NCBI RefSeq assembly: GCF_021018895.1
Contig: NC_079384.1
Location: forward strand, 4,240,140 to 4,304,139
From: Seriola aureovittata
Lineage: Eukaryota > Chordata > Actinopteri > Carangiformes > Carangidae
DNA length: 64,000 nucleotides
Direction of reading: 5' to 3'
Position numbers and translations under genes: made by a program. The notes below the pieces were generated by a model. It saw nothing but the letters and a program-made list of their open reading frames with translations. It did not search any database and was not told the DNA's origin. Shown piece after piece: positions 1-12,185 of this stretch; within the stretch, counting starts at the first letter, position 1; the number at the start of each line of letters is the position of its first letter.

Positions 1-264
1 AGTTGCAAGACTCCACAAGACTTAATAATGATGGTAATATCAATCATGATCTGATGTTTCACCATTCTTCCCTTTGCTTCCTCTCCTCATCCGACCTTTT
101 CTCTTAGTCACGTTTCTCTACATCATTTCTTTCATCTCTATTTCTGTCCCAATTCGCCATCCTCCCCCTTCACTCCTCTGTAAAAATGAAACCTTTTTCT
201 TTCTTTTTTTTTTTTTCAACTCCTTCTCTCTCCTCAAAACTCACTTTGTATTTTGTTTCCTCAG

Positions 265-369
265 AACCAGAGGACCAGCTGACCAGGGTGGTAGCAGCCA
301 GGCCGTGCCCAGAAAGAGGTGCCTTACCAGGGGTAATGAAGAAGATGAAGGATTAGAAGATAATCCATG
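265..369 (+). other. Candidate internal exon of unknown gene
   Basis: A 105-nt segment is bounded by a strong acceptor (long T-rich tract ending ttcctcag at 264) and a good donor (gtacgt from 370). One frame is open throughout and ends in acidic residues (NEEDEGLEDNPW); another is open for about 28 codons. I recognise neither. It could be the end of a gene left of the window, a 5' non-coding exon of cdc42ep1, or chance. No partner exon was found before 3.3 kb. Confidence 0.25.
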
Positions 370-3309
370 GTACGTCTGAGATGCTCCTGTTGAGAGGTCC
401 CCCTATTCTTTTCTGATATCCAAGACGCAGGGAGTCAGGCTGCTACTGGGATTATAGTGTTATTACCTTTAAAAGACTAAAAATATCAGGGGGTTTTTAT
501 TCTGACCTTGTGGTGCTTTTCAGGGCCATTTTATCTGATGCCTGATGTGCTTGTGTAACTCAGAAAACAGGGGAGCAAGAGCAAAGGAGGACCACAGAGA
601 GGAGGGAAGGAGAGTTCAGCTGGATGGGAGCATATGTTCAGATGAAATAAGCTTTGCCCCAAAGGGTCCAAATACATGAGAGGAGTCAGGGGGAGCGACC
701 CCCTCTGAGCTGTGGTCAAAGGTCTTTAACAGGATTACAGGCAGAGACAAAACACCAGAGCTTTCTGTAAGCACACAGTCACAGTAATTAATGGCCCAGT
801 GTATATTCCTGTAATACTGCAGGTAATCAATTAGATTGATGTTTTTCTAGTTCGACCTTGATTTTAGCGAGTCAAAGTTTTTCCCTTATTCGGAAGAGCG
901 CGAGCGCCTTTGTGTCCGTGGCCGCAGCTACTACTAATAGTTTTAATCAGAGAGGTGGCCTGTCGCTTCAGAGCGGTTCATGGGAACGTGCACAAGGTCC
1001 CTGCAGGCGCACGTCGTCTCAGATTCGACATCACACCTCGGTATACTGGTCCCCGGCGTCTCTTTGTGAGCCTCGATATGGCTCTGCTCAGCGCTGGTAT
1101 GTGGCGTGTTTCCTCCCTCTCCACTCCCAGATGCCCCTCTTAAAACGCCAGCCAGGGGAGGTGGAGCGGAGGGCCTGGGACTGCGGTCAGCAGCAAATTA
1201 GAAGGGCTGCCTTGGACCTGACGCAATCTCCATGTCGTGAACCATAGCAGGTCATTAATGAAGCCAGACGGGGGCCTTGCATGCGTGGGAAGCCCGCCGA
1301 CATTTAGCTGCTGCAGTGGAAAGCTTTTAAAGAGAACCAGAGGTCCTTGTCAGGGCTGCTTTATGCTATCAAAATATTTTAGAATTGGATATCCATTACT
1401 CTGCTGGCAAAGAACAACACCTGACAAAAGGCCAGTTTTTCGTCTGCCTTACAGACTTATGGAGGTATGGAGCACCTAAACCGACAAAAGGCAGTAATAG
1501 GCTGTCAGTCGAGTCAAGAGTATAACAGAATACTTAAATTAATACTACTGTAAGTCAAGCTGAAATGCAGTGTAAATGGAGTGTGAAAAAGGAGTATAAA
1601 GCTATAAAGAGAACATTAGAGTAATGCTAATGGAAGATAATGTTATGCAGACAGGTCTAAGAAGAGCTCATTTTAGTTAGCTAGCCAGCTTTGTTAGGAT
1701 TAGCTTGTTGGCTAAAAAGATTCGGCTGCTGTTACAAGAACAACGACGACACTAAGTATGAAATATATGGCGGTTACCTACATGAAAGTTCGCTTCAGGT
1801 AGGTGGCTAGCTAAAAAGACCGGTTCTGATTGTATTTACGTAGGCTCCATGTTTTTTCAGGTAAGCTAGCTAGCCGCGAAGGCCTCTGGTTGCTCAAACC
1901 AAAAAAATGGAGAATGTGGCATGAGGGAAATAGGAAAACTAATAATTGACCAAACAATAAGAAACCGCACAAGTTGAACAATAACTGGAGGCAGTGAAAG
2001 ATAAATAGAAGAGTAATTAAGTTTTATTTCCTCATTGTTTTGGAGGTGAAGGAATAAAATAGCTTTTCTCTATTTTACTGGAAGATAAAGGAAAACTATG
2101 AAGCTTCTTCATTTTATTTCTGTAATTAATAATATTATAATTCATGTATTCAACTCTATTTTTTGTTAACCTTTTACTTGTGAGTTTCGGGGGCTCCATA
2201 CGCTGGTAGTCTAGCAGTACTGCCAAGTAGCAGCAGTGTTTTTCTTATCAGGACTTTTTCATTATCTCTTCCTATCTCGCTGAGCATACTTTGCCTGTTT
2301 ATAAACAAATGTGAGCCTGCTGAATGAGGCCTGCTGCTCTGCTCTCAAAGCTTGATAAGTCTTTTCAGGGAAATGTAAAAGGAACTTCGTGCAACCTTCA
2401 TGCCAGACAAAGCTGCACAAAATGGAAGCGGGAATCCCCCCCCCGCCAAAATAAAAGGTCCACCTATTTCATGGATAAGAAGCAGACTTTGGTTTGTTGC
2501 ACAGAGGAGCGACTGTGGTCTAAATTTAGATGGTTCCAGACCAGCGGACCTTTGGAACGCGGCATCCTTAAAAAACCTGTGGAAAGACAGATCTGTCCAA
2601 AACGCAGCGAGGTTACTTTACAACTACATACAGTATTCGCAATAGGAAGCAGAGTGATCCCTCACCGAATCGTAACTTCCACAGCATAAACTGCAAATGT
2701 CATGCATTTCTCTCGACATCCCTCAAAATCAAATACATCCCTGTCTACTTCTTTTTTTTTCTTTTTTTTTTTTAAAGATAGATGTTTTTTTTTCCCCTGT
2801 TTTTACTCTCAATAGATGGTTCCATGGTGCGACCGCAGAACCGTTTGCAGCTGGACCTATTTCTGAGCTGATGTCGACAAAGCCAAAGCCCAAAGCAAGC
2901 CAGGCGACCTGACCACACTCCAACTGGCCCCGGCTGCCTCCAGGAACACAACTGCATAGTGTTCTCCTCAATTTATGTCTGTTTAATTCAGCCAGCTATG
3001 CATAACAACAAGCTACAAAGAGTGGGACAGAGTTTGGCCTGCACATGATAAACAGAGATAATATTTCAGTGAACTATTTGGCGCTGCAGGCCTGGAGTTC
3101 AACTCTTTAGCTTTAGAAATTACATGGTTTCAAGATCTTGGAATAACCTTTCAGGGCTATTTTTTAGGTCTGTACTTTGGACTACTGAACTGTCCTTTTT
3201 TTTTTTTTGGGAAAAATCTGAAACGGGAAAAATTGACCTTGAATTCAGTTCAGCCTTTCGGTCGGATTAAAGGCAATTCAAGACTCTGTTTCGGTTTTAT
3301 TTCTTTAGA
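370..3309. other. Non-coding stretch upstream of cdc42ep1
   Basis: No supported coding exon. The short ORFs here show no recognisable domain. Around 780-850 there is an AT-rich block and around 880-1250 a more GC-rich block, which could be regulatory or a first non-coding exon of cdc42ep1. At 1670-1880 there are several ttagctagc-type motifs. T-rich tracts occur at 2750-2775 and 3196-3209. The cdc42ep1 5' UTR probably starts at an acceptor ending tttctttag at 3309. Confidence 0.4.
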
Positions 3310-3337
3310 AGTATTAAGCCAGTCGCCTCTTCTCACC

Positions 3338-4549
3338 ATGAATCTTCAGGAGAAGCTGTCAGGCCTTAAAGGTCTGGTCACACACTCCCACAGCAAGCGC
3401 CGCTTTAAAAGTGACCTCACAGTGGAAATGATCAGCCCTCCTCTGGGTGACTTCCGCCACACCATGCACGTGGGCCGAGGGGGCGACGTGTTCGGGGACA
3501 CCTCCTTCCTCAGCAACCACGGCGGGACGGCCAACGGGAACAACAGGGACACGGATTCTATCTCCAGCCCTGACAACAAGATCGGAGCGTTCTTCTCCAG
3601 GACGCTCCGTCAAATCAGGAGGGGCTCTGACAACCGACCCAGAGGAGGATCCAAGGATCTGTCACCGCCGCCGCCAGCTGTTTCTCCCATCATCAAGAAC
3701 GCCATCTCCCTCCCCAGGCTGGACGTGGATATGTCTAATGGGAGTCCCACCACCAAGGTGCTCTTCCCCAGCTCTCAAAGTACGCCAATGGAGAAGAAAA
3801 GCTCTTATGGTGAGTAAGGTCATATCTTCTTTTTAAAGCTGCTATAATCAATATCTTTACATCAACAAACGATCAAATGACTGAGCGTAGTATGACAGCG
3901 GTTTCACAAAATTACACAAGACGCCTTGTATTGGTCTGCTGGCTTCTGTTTGTGTGATGGTTTGTTGGCTTGGTGGCTTTATGACGTACTCCTCCCTTAG
4001 TAATTGTTGAAAGAGACTTTTGTTCTGAGGAACTTCCACCGTCAGTGTTTTGGATTCCCGAAATAGTCCAGCATTTCTCTATCTTCACTGGAAATTTCTT
4101 CACATGATGTCATTTCATCTCTTTCTTTTTTATAGCAGTTATTCAAGGATTAAGCAAAGTACATCACCGAATCCCAAAATGGTCCCTAGGATTTAAGGGT
4201 AGATGTTATTTTATTCTTTATTATATTTGGAAACGCGAGAAAAAAAGAAATGGGAAAGACGTGGGCAAAGGTCAGATGAGTTAACCAGTGTTAATTGAAA
4301 ACTTCAGAGAAGTGGCAACAGTTTTGGGGCTGAGAGGAAACTCATCCATCAGTCCTACCCAGGAATACAGAGACAGATTTGCCCCAGATGTCCTTATGAA
4401 TCACCTTGGCTCGTAATCAGCAGCGCTCACACTGATAACACACAGAGATCCAGACACAACTGGAAACAAGCTGTCTGAGAGGCTGTTTGAAAGACCCACA
4501 TTAACACCATACTCATGGCTCCTGCAGTCTGACTTCCCCTGTGCGTGTG

Positions 4550-4589
<40 letters not shown>

Positions 4590-5283
4590 TGAGGGCTTAG
4601 GTGAATGTCAATAAAACACAAAGGAAAGTTAATTTCTAGAGTAATTTTTCTAAAGTAACTCGCTTGTTTTATAAGGAACAGTTTTGGCACTTTGAGGGAC
4701 GTGATTGTGAGTTTGATGAGAAGATTCATACATTACACTTTTGTGCGCATTTAACAAACAAGATCTAACCTTAGATATTGAACTTTAAAGATGCTGTAGG
4801 TCATTTTGTTGGACAGAGCCAAGCTAGCTTTTCCTCTGTGCTTCCAGTCTTTATACAGAGCTAAGCTAACCATGTTCTGGCTCTAGCTTCATATATATAG
4901 ACATATACACAGTGATATTCATCTTTTTATCTCCCTCTTTATAGTTTATATATATTGTTTTGTGTTCTATTGTGTGTGTTGTTGTTTTTTTTTACCTGAA
5001 AGTAGAGAATACAGAACTTATTTTTGTAGTGAAAGCAGCAGCTGCTTTACTCTCCAGTATGGCGTGTGAAATATAGGTGGGAGAGATTGTCCAGGTTTAC
5101 ATTGAGACAAACACTTCAGTGATTACGTCTTTCTCATTCTCTTATGAAAGTGTGTTAATTTGTAAAAATCAGACGCTGTTTTCTTTGGTTGGAATGAAAA
5201 ACCTCCCTCTAGGCCCTATATGGCTGGCATTGACAAGAGCTGCGGTAATTTATCTGTTACCCGTGGGTCATGAAGGCAGCAGA

Positions 5284-5342
<59 letters not shown>

Positions 5343-6654
5343 TTGTTAAGTGATCTGGCAGGGTTAGGCGGATGATTCACCGTTCACAGAGCAGAACAAC
5401 TCAGGAACCTCAGTTTTTTGGCTGGTTTGACATTGTCAGACAGATTCGTCTCAGATGGGTTTACACCGCCCCCTGTTGGAAGTGTTTTGCTAAATCATGC
5501 TAAAAGTGTGACTGCAAAATAACCTGAATCATATTTAGTTTAGGTAAAGTAAGTATATTGTACATGGAATGTACAGGTAACAGAAATATATAAACATATA
5601 CAGCTACAATAGTTAAAATGAATGTAATTTAGTCCATCAAGTCATTTTAAGAAAAGTAGTTTTAAATCATTTCATGTGATTCAAGTCTTTTTGGTGTTTA
5701 TCTCTCTTCTGTTCCCCCCTTTATGCTAAGCTAAGCTAGCCAGACATGAGATTGGTACCGTTCTTCTCATCTGACTCTCAGTAAGAAAACGAATAATAAT
5801 ATTTCCCAGAATGTTGAACTGTTCCTATAAACATACGTTCACACACACACACAGGTGTGAAAGACAGAATACCTCCACTCAGGTTTCACGTATTGATATC
5901 TGTGTGTTCTTCAGGTCTGGAGTCTGGCTTCGTCACTCTGCCTCGTCAGTCCCGCTCTGAGCGTCAGCAGCCCTCCATCTCCCTCCCCATTTCCCGCTCT
6001 CCGAACATCCACCGAGGCTCTCTGACCGACCCCGCCGATGCCATCTTATCCACCTGCTCCGCCACGACTGTGACCTCACACCCCAATCCCACCACCACCA
6101 CCACCAGCACCAACGCTTACTCTGACTCCCTCCCCTCCCTCACCTCCCTGGACACCTTCACCTTTGACCTCGGCCCCTCCCTCATGAGCGAGGTGTTCGG
6201 CCTGATTGACGGCCACGCGGAGGAGCCCGGCCACGCCTGGGAGGGAGAGGAGGCGGGGTCGGCGTGCGGGCTGACCAACGAGGGCTCGGAGATGGACTCG
6301 GCTACTATCTCGTACGTGGATTCCCTGCTGAGGGAGGACTGTGGGGGCCGGAAGAGCCCGCACCCCGCCGACTGGGAGGAGGAGGAGACTGTGATGGAGG
6401 TAAACGGATTCGGGCTTTCTGTTAAAGTACCGGACGTGGTGATGGGGTCTCCTGAACGAGCGAGGTTGGGAATGGGGATGGAAAGCGAGCGGTTCCAGAG
6501 CGCCACAAATGTGCTCGCGCGCCATTATGGCGTCAGCCTCTCAAAGGGACAGAGCAGGATGGAGGCTGCAGATACAGAGATGATGATCGTGAGTCAGCCC
6601 AAGAAGAAAATGTCCTACACTTACATGGACGATGAGGATGAAATCAAAGTCTGA
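3338..6654 (+). CDS. cdc42ep1: Cdc42 effector protein 1 (BORG family)
   Basis: Coding exons are 3338-3809 and 5915-6654; together 1212 nt, 403 codons plus stop. The junction (tatg|gtgagt ... ttcag|gtctgg) splits a Gly codon and restores SSYGLESGF, matching the SSYGLDSGF of the mammalian protein. The start has a good context (caccATG). Residues 32-46 form a CRIB motif (ISPPLGDFRHTMHVG) that binds GTP-loaded Cdc42; GGDVFGDTSFLSNHGG follows, which is typical of CDC42EP1 rather than EP4. SPIIKNAISLP lies further on. A second conserved block near residues 239-257 reads FTFDLGPSLMSEVFGLIDG, and the end is DDEDEIKV. The protein should act under the plasma membrane to promote actin and septin assembly. 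Upstream non-coding exons are not resolved. A teleost a/b duplicate label cannot be decided here. Confidence 0.93.
4541..4588. repeat. (GT)n microsatellite
   Basis: About 24 GT units, with two GC-interrupted units near the left end, inside the cdc42ep1 intron. Confidence 0.95.
4785..4900 (+). repeat. Dispersed teleost repeat, copy 1
   Basis: Contains the run AGAGCTAAGCTAACC followed by a GGCTCTAGCTTCATAT-like stretch, preceded by cttccagtctttata. I recognise this string as the core of a short interspersed repeat common in percomorph genomes. Family assignment is from memory of the motif, not from a search. Confidence 0.6.
5288..5341. repeat. (GT)n microsatellite
   Basis: About 27 nearly perfect GT units in the cdc42ep1 intron. 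Confidence 0.97.
5700..5826 (+). repeat. Dispersed teleost repeat, copy 2
   Basis: Contains TATGCTAAGCTAAGCTAGCC, then an acatgagattggtaccgttcttctcatct-like segment and a tail reading tttcccagaatgttgaact. It overlaps the motif content of copy 1 and extends to the other end of the same element. Same orientation as copy 1. Confidence 0.65.
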
Positions 6655-6854
6655 GCCGAGCAAATCGGAGATGTCTTCACATTAACTAAAATAAATCTTT
6701 ATGTGATGTATGATTCCTCTGTAATTCCAATCAAATCAATCATCTAAAATCTGTTTCTGGTCAATGAGGCTGGCTCTACTGACAGGATGACCATGAAAAC
6801 TACAGCCTGAACCCAGTATCCTTCATACTGGATCTTTTACTCTTACACAATTAC

Positions 6855-6909
6855 GCTTCAAGGATGCTTCAAGGATGCTTCAAGGATGCTTCAAGGATGC
6901 TTCAAGGAT
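6855..6909. repeat. Tandem repeat, 11 bp x 5
   Basis: Five consecutive perfect copies of cttcaaggatg in the probable cdc42ep1 3' UTR. Confidence 0.95.
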
Positions 6910-7722
6910 GTCCAGTTTTGATGCAAACCCGTGGCTGAATGTATCTAAAAGGAGTGAAAGACTCGATGCTGCAGAGGCAGAGAAAGGGAAACCGCTTTGT
7001 TTTTACTTTCTTTTTCCAAAGGTCATGACTCAAAAAAAAAGCCTTAAACGAAAAGGATGCGTGGAAAGTGAGGATGTACCAGAGAATGTGGTTAAGATTG
7101 TCGCAGAGGAAACACCGACATTACTCAATGTAGAAGTTACAAAAGCCTGTCATTCACTTTATACTGCAGACGCTTCTTCACATTGGAGAAGGGGAAAAGA
7201 TTCTCCAAAAAAAAAAAAAAAAAGATTTCATCTTACTACAACCTGTTTGGTTTCACTGCAATCTCTTGTCAACTTTTCACTCAGGAATACACTACCAGGA
7301 GAGAAGAAAAGGGAAGAGAATTAATGAGAGATCTGGAATCTCAGGATCAGCCTCGTCAGACAAACATTAACCAGAGAAACGTCTCAGTTGTCAAACTGCT
7401 CAGACTGAGGGAATATGACATGTTCATGCCGGTATTTTTGCTAGAAGCAATTAAATCCTGAACCATATAAATGTTCATTTTATGCTGCAGACCTTCTATA
7501 TAGATACTCCGTGCACCTTTTATGAATATGAAGTCCGACTCCTGTATTGCTTTTTATAGAAGATTTGTCATTTATATGTTCTTTTATACAACTGTACATG
7601 AAGATATCAACTGACCTCCTATAAATACGTACTTACAGTATGAGCACCTGCAGTACATAGTGCAATTCACATCCATATGCTGCAGTCAATACCAATGATA
7701 TACTATGATGATATAAATTGAC

Positions 7723-7728
7723 AATAAA
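7723..7728 (+). terminator. Polyadenylation signal for cdc42ep1
   Basis: Canonical AATAAA (acAATAAAga), about 1.07 kb after the cdc42ep1 stop, followed by a T-rich stretch. Confidence 0.6.
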
Positions 7729-7740
7729 GATGTTTTTAAT

Positions 7741-8301
7741 TAGGCTGAATAGCGTTTTATTTACATGTATATGTTTTACATTTAAAAGGTCAGTTTAAAG
7801 TGATATTCCACCTGAAATCCTGGAAGATAAAGGCCGACAGCTGGTCCAAGAAAAGTTTGTTATTTACCACAGCCGTCGTCCTCTGGTGAAAAATCAGACT
7901 TTGGGTGGAGAATCATTTAACAACTGAAACGTGAAATCTCAAGGAATAATTTGCTCGTACTAGATTTGTAGAAAAATCCACTTGCTACTTGTGAAAGGAA
8001 TTTGGTAATATGGCTTAATTTATTGTTTAGGCTTTTTCTTTTTTCATGTGATTTCTATTTTTTTTTTTTTAACCAAAAAGATTTGCTTTTCTGCACTTAC
8101 ATTGCATTCTGGGAAATACAAGGACACCAGTAGCTGACAAATAAATAAATGATACAGTGGTTATGAAAACATTGGTAGATAAAAAAATATTTAAAAAAAG
8201 TAGAATAAACTGCGACACCTGAACTCAGAATAAGAATAAGTGTTTCCGCTGCTCTTCACCAACCACAACGAGAAAATTCACACGACACACGTCAATTTTT
8301 C
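7741..8301. other. Convergent gap and sh3bp1 3' UTR
   Basis: Between the cdc42ep1 poly(A) signal and the sh3bp1 stop. On the minus strand AATAAA (read as tttatt on plus) occurs at 8019-8024 and at 7756-7761. If the distal site is used, the two 3' ends nearly abut. Confidence 0.55.
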
Positions 8302-11300
8302 TCACTGAGCCACGGAAGGAAGTTCTTTTGCCTGTGTTGGAGGAGGAAGTGGCGGAGGGCAGTTTGGCGCTTTGAGTCCAGGCTTTTTCGGCGGAGGCTT
8401 TTTCACGCCGGGCCCCTGAGCTCGGGGTGCAGGCGTCGGCTGGGTCCTAGTGTCCGTGGCCGCTGGGGCTGTGGCGGGGACGGGAGGGACCTGGGGCTTG
8501 GGAGGCCCTGAGGGTCTCGGTTTGGAGAACTGAACCGTCGCCTGCTCGCTAGCTTTGTTTGGGTTGTAGGATCTTTTTGCTGCACGAAAAAAAAGAGAGG
8601 AAAGACAGGTGGAATATAAGGCAGCCACAACATGTATTAACTGTGCAAGTGAAAATGAAGACATCAATCTTTTCAAAAAACAGGAATTAATCTTGTACTG
8701 CTGTCTGCTGGCATGATGGTGAAAATGTAAACATGCTGTATCATTGCTTTATCTAATCACTATCTAATTTCTGAATGAAGAAATGAAAGTTTATTTAAAA
8801 AGTTAGCTAATGTTATCCATCGGTGACATTTGGTACCAATCTTTTGTTAGAGGATGTTTTAGGATTATGTCCTCCGTGATCATCCCGTCTGATTTTGTTA
8901 GTCTGGAGATGATTATCAGTGTTTAGACTACCACTATGCTGCATTCAAGTACCAGGGAGGTCTGATATTTGTCTGCCAAATAGTGTTGCATTTAAATTCG
9001 ATTTTGTTGGGAAAACTATCCTTTAAAACAGAATATACTCAAATTACGAACACGGGTTGCTTTTTTAATTGGTAGTAGAAAATACCACAGCGGGTTGTGA
9101 TATTAAAATAAGTGAGAAAGTACAACTTAACACAATATCACGTAACAACAAAGTTGAAGTAAGAAACGGTCTCAGTTTTGTAGGCAGACAAACATTTCAG
9201 GATGAGAAGACTTATAAGGGAAAGTCTTTCAGCTTCTCCTCGAGTCTGTGGTAGTTACAACAATGTGAGAGATGACGCATGACCCCAGAGGTTGATATTT
9301 TGGTCAGTGGTGCGAGTCTTCCTGTTTCCTGTGTACTTCCTTGTTGCTACAACGAGCGGTAATTTATTTTCTCTCTGCCGACTTGCACTAACAAGCCACC
9401 ACTTTGACTTTGTGAGAGGAAAAGGGCAGAAGCAAAGAATCTGTACACAGCGTTGCACAATAGAAAGAGACATATAAACAACGAGATCTGCTTGTTCCCT
9501 CGGGCCTAGAAACAACAATGAAGGAACGGCTGCTGCTAGTTGAAATAAAATAAGGCTTGGGATATTTAAAGAGGAAGTGCACCAAATGTTGCACATGAAG
9601 TTTGGTTTATTTGTCATGACAACTTTTGAAATTGTTGTATATTGTTTCCTGTGGCTCTGACAGGAGATTTTTTTGACTCAGAGGGAAATAACCCTGATGA
9701 GATCATTGATGCCTGCGCTGCGAACTTGAGGCGTGGAATTTGAAAGATGTGGGCATTTACCAGGCAAGAAGGGTCTAACAAAAGATGCAGTTGCATCATG
9801 GGAAATGTAGCATCCAGTGTTTTTGGAACTTGATCTGCACTCGTGATGAAAAGTCAGGAAATTTTAGGTTGACCTTTCTTTCTTCTTAAGTCCCCCGACT
9901 TGCTGCTAAATATCTGGAGTGCTCCAGCGCTACTGAAGACTGAGATCTGTCCACACCCGCAGTTGCTGAGGTTTTCATTTGTCGGTGTAGTTATATTACG
10001 TGGCTAAATCATCTTGAACAAAGGAGAAAATCTACAGATTTCAGATACATTATTCCCCCCTGGATCTGTTTGGATGTACCTTTAGACCACCACCCAGCTC
10101 GGTGGACTGCGACTTACGTTTGTACGGTAAGGTCATCTTCACTAATGCTCTGGGAGAGTCTGGAGTTGCCTCCAAAATTGGCTCCAGCTGGCCCTGATCC
10201 GAGCACTGCTTCTGGGTGGGACACTTGGCCTGACCCGGGTTTGGCGCTGATCCTGTGGCTCTAGGAAGTTGGGATAGGCTCTGGTTCGCCGTCGAGCTGC
10301 AGGCAGCGGAAGTATTGGAGGCCTGAATAGGGCTGGGATTGTGGGATGATGAGATGCTGGATGTTGTGTTTGGATGGGTCGGCGCTGCTGGCTCAGCTAC
10401 AGGGCCGCCCCATGTGGAGGTGCCACTGCGACTCACAGAGCCAGATTTCACCAGGAAGAAGCCACCACTGTCCTGAGAGGCTGTGCTGATGGAAGGAAAC
10501 AGACAAAGGTTCATGTTTTTTTTTGTTTTTTTTTAAATGCAATGAGGTCTAACTGTTATGACCTCTTACAAAATGGTACCTGTTGGTCTTGGAGAGAGGG
10601 AAGTGATGAGAGGAGCCGGAGGAGGCTGTGGATGAACAGGAGACCGCTCTGCTCAGTTTCTCCTTTTCTGACATCTGAGACTGGGCAACAGGAACAGGAA
10701 GGGTCACATCCGGGACCTCGGGAAGATCTGGGATCTCAAAGGAGACAGCTGACCGAAGCAAAACATACACATTTATGAGTCCTACATCGAATATACAGCT
10801 TTACATTTACAGAATAATTCCAGGTTATTTGGTAATAATTTAGTTTTAGCTAAAAAGAAGTCTGAGCGAGAAATAACCAGTGAACCAATCAGACTATACT
10901 ATAATGTATTTGTCTGGGGAGGTGAAATTACAGTCCTAACTGTCTGTCATCAACATTAATCACAGTTTCCATACAGACTTCCTGGTTCAACTTCAGCCTA
11001 CTGTACTTGCAGTAGTTGTTAGCATTTCCTGTGCAATGGGTGTGCTTACTTTCAGTTTTACCGCCAAATCAAGTGGGTTAGATTAGCAGCTTCCAGAGTT
11101 GGTGCAGCGGCACCCTGGGGCATCCTGTTATTCTACATTCTAACATTTATATAAACCGCATTTTTTGTTGTGTTTTCGAACGCATCAAAACAGAGGAAAA
11201 CAAACAAAGAATATCAAAGTCACCATATTAAAAACCATGTTAAATAGTTATAGCTCAGCTCCAAGTCGCCTAGTTGTCATAGTAATGCAGCAGGTTTTCC

Positions 11301-11959
11301 AGAAGCTAAGTAGCTAGAGAAAGCGATGAAAAGTTTGGGAACCATTTTTTAATCAGATAATCTTTAGCAAATCAAACCATCAAACACATACTCTTGAGAG
11401 GGGTTTTAAAAGCTGTATTATTTCAGTTTACCTTCTGATTATTTGGTGCATGCTCCTGAATAAATATGTGCTTAATCAAGTTGGAAGTTACTATTTGCTA
11501 ACGAATCCACACACAATTTTGTCTGTTAATCCGAGCGATGCAATGTCGCTGTGATCTCAGTGACAACTTGAACCGATAGAAATGATAAAATGGCAAAACC
11601 GCAACAACATCCGAGTTAAAATGAACCAGATTTATCCAGACTGATGTCACACTGATGTCACACTGATGTCACACTGATGTCACACTGATGTCACACTGAT
11701 GTCACACTGATGTCACACTGATGTCACATATACCTTCAGGGAAGAGGCTGGAGCTGTACTGAATGAGAGGCTCAATGACAGTGACCACCTGGACAGAAGA
11801 AGCTGACGCCATGTCGAGCAGAGCCGCTTCCCTAAAGAGGCGGAAGAGATGAGAGGAGGAGGAAACACAAGGGGACAAATTCAACCAGAGTGTCGCTTAA
11901 GTTAAATCTAAAGTTGCTAACAGTGGTTTACTTTAGCTACAGCTGCTCCTCCAGCAATT

Positions 11960-12030
<71 letters not shown>

Positions 12031-12152
12031 CAAAACCTCTCTGTGAGTAAAAGACCATCTTTCTCAGGTTCAACACTGTGGTTCACACCAGCAGCCCTGG
12101 TTCGTGAAATATGAATGAACATGAACGAATGGGGTGTGGTAATAGTACACAA

Positions 12153-12185
<33 letters not shown>

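Larger units (their letters stand above)
3810..5914 (+). other. cdc42ep1 intron with repeats
   Basis: This 2.1 kb intron separates the two coding exons. It holds GT microsatellites at 4541-4588 and 5288-5341 and two fragments of one dispersed teleost repeat (4785-4900 and 5700-5826). No coding potential was seen. Confidence 0.7.
6655..7740 (+). other. cdc42ep1 3' UTR
   Basis: Sequence after the stop codon up to a canonical AATAAA at 7723-7728. It contains a five-copy 11-bp tandem repeat (6855-6909) and an A-run at 7207-7222. No ORF here is convincing as a separate gene. Confidence 0.65.

Noticed and set aside
6076..6525. Long minus-strand ORFs (149 and 129 codons)
   Set aside because: They are antisense to the GC-rich second coding exon of cdc42ep1 and have no recognisable domain.
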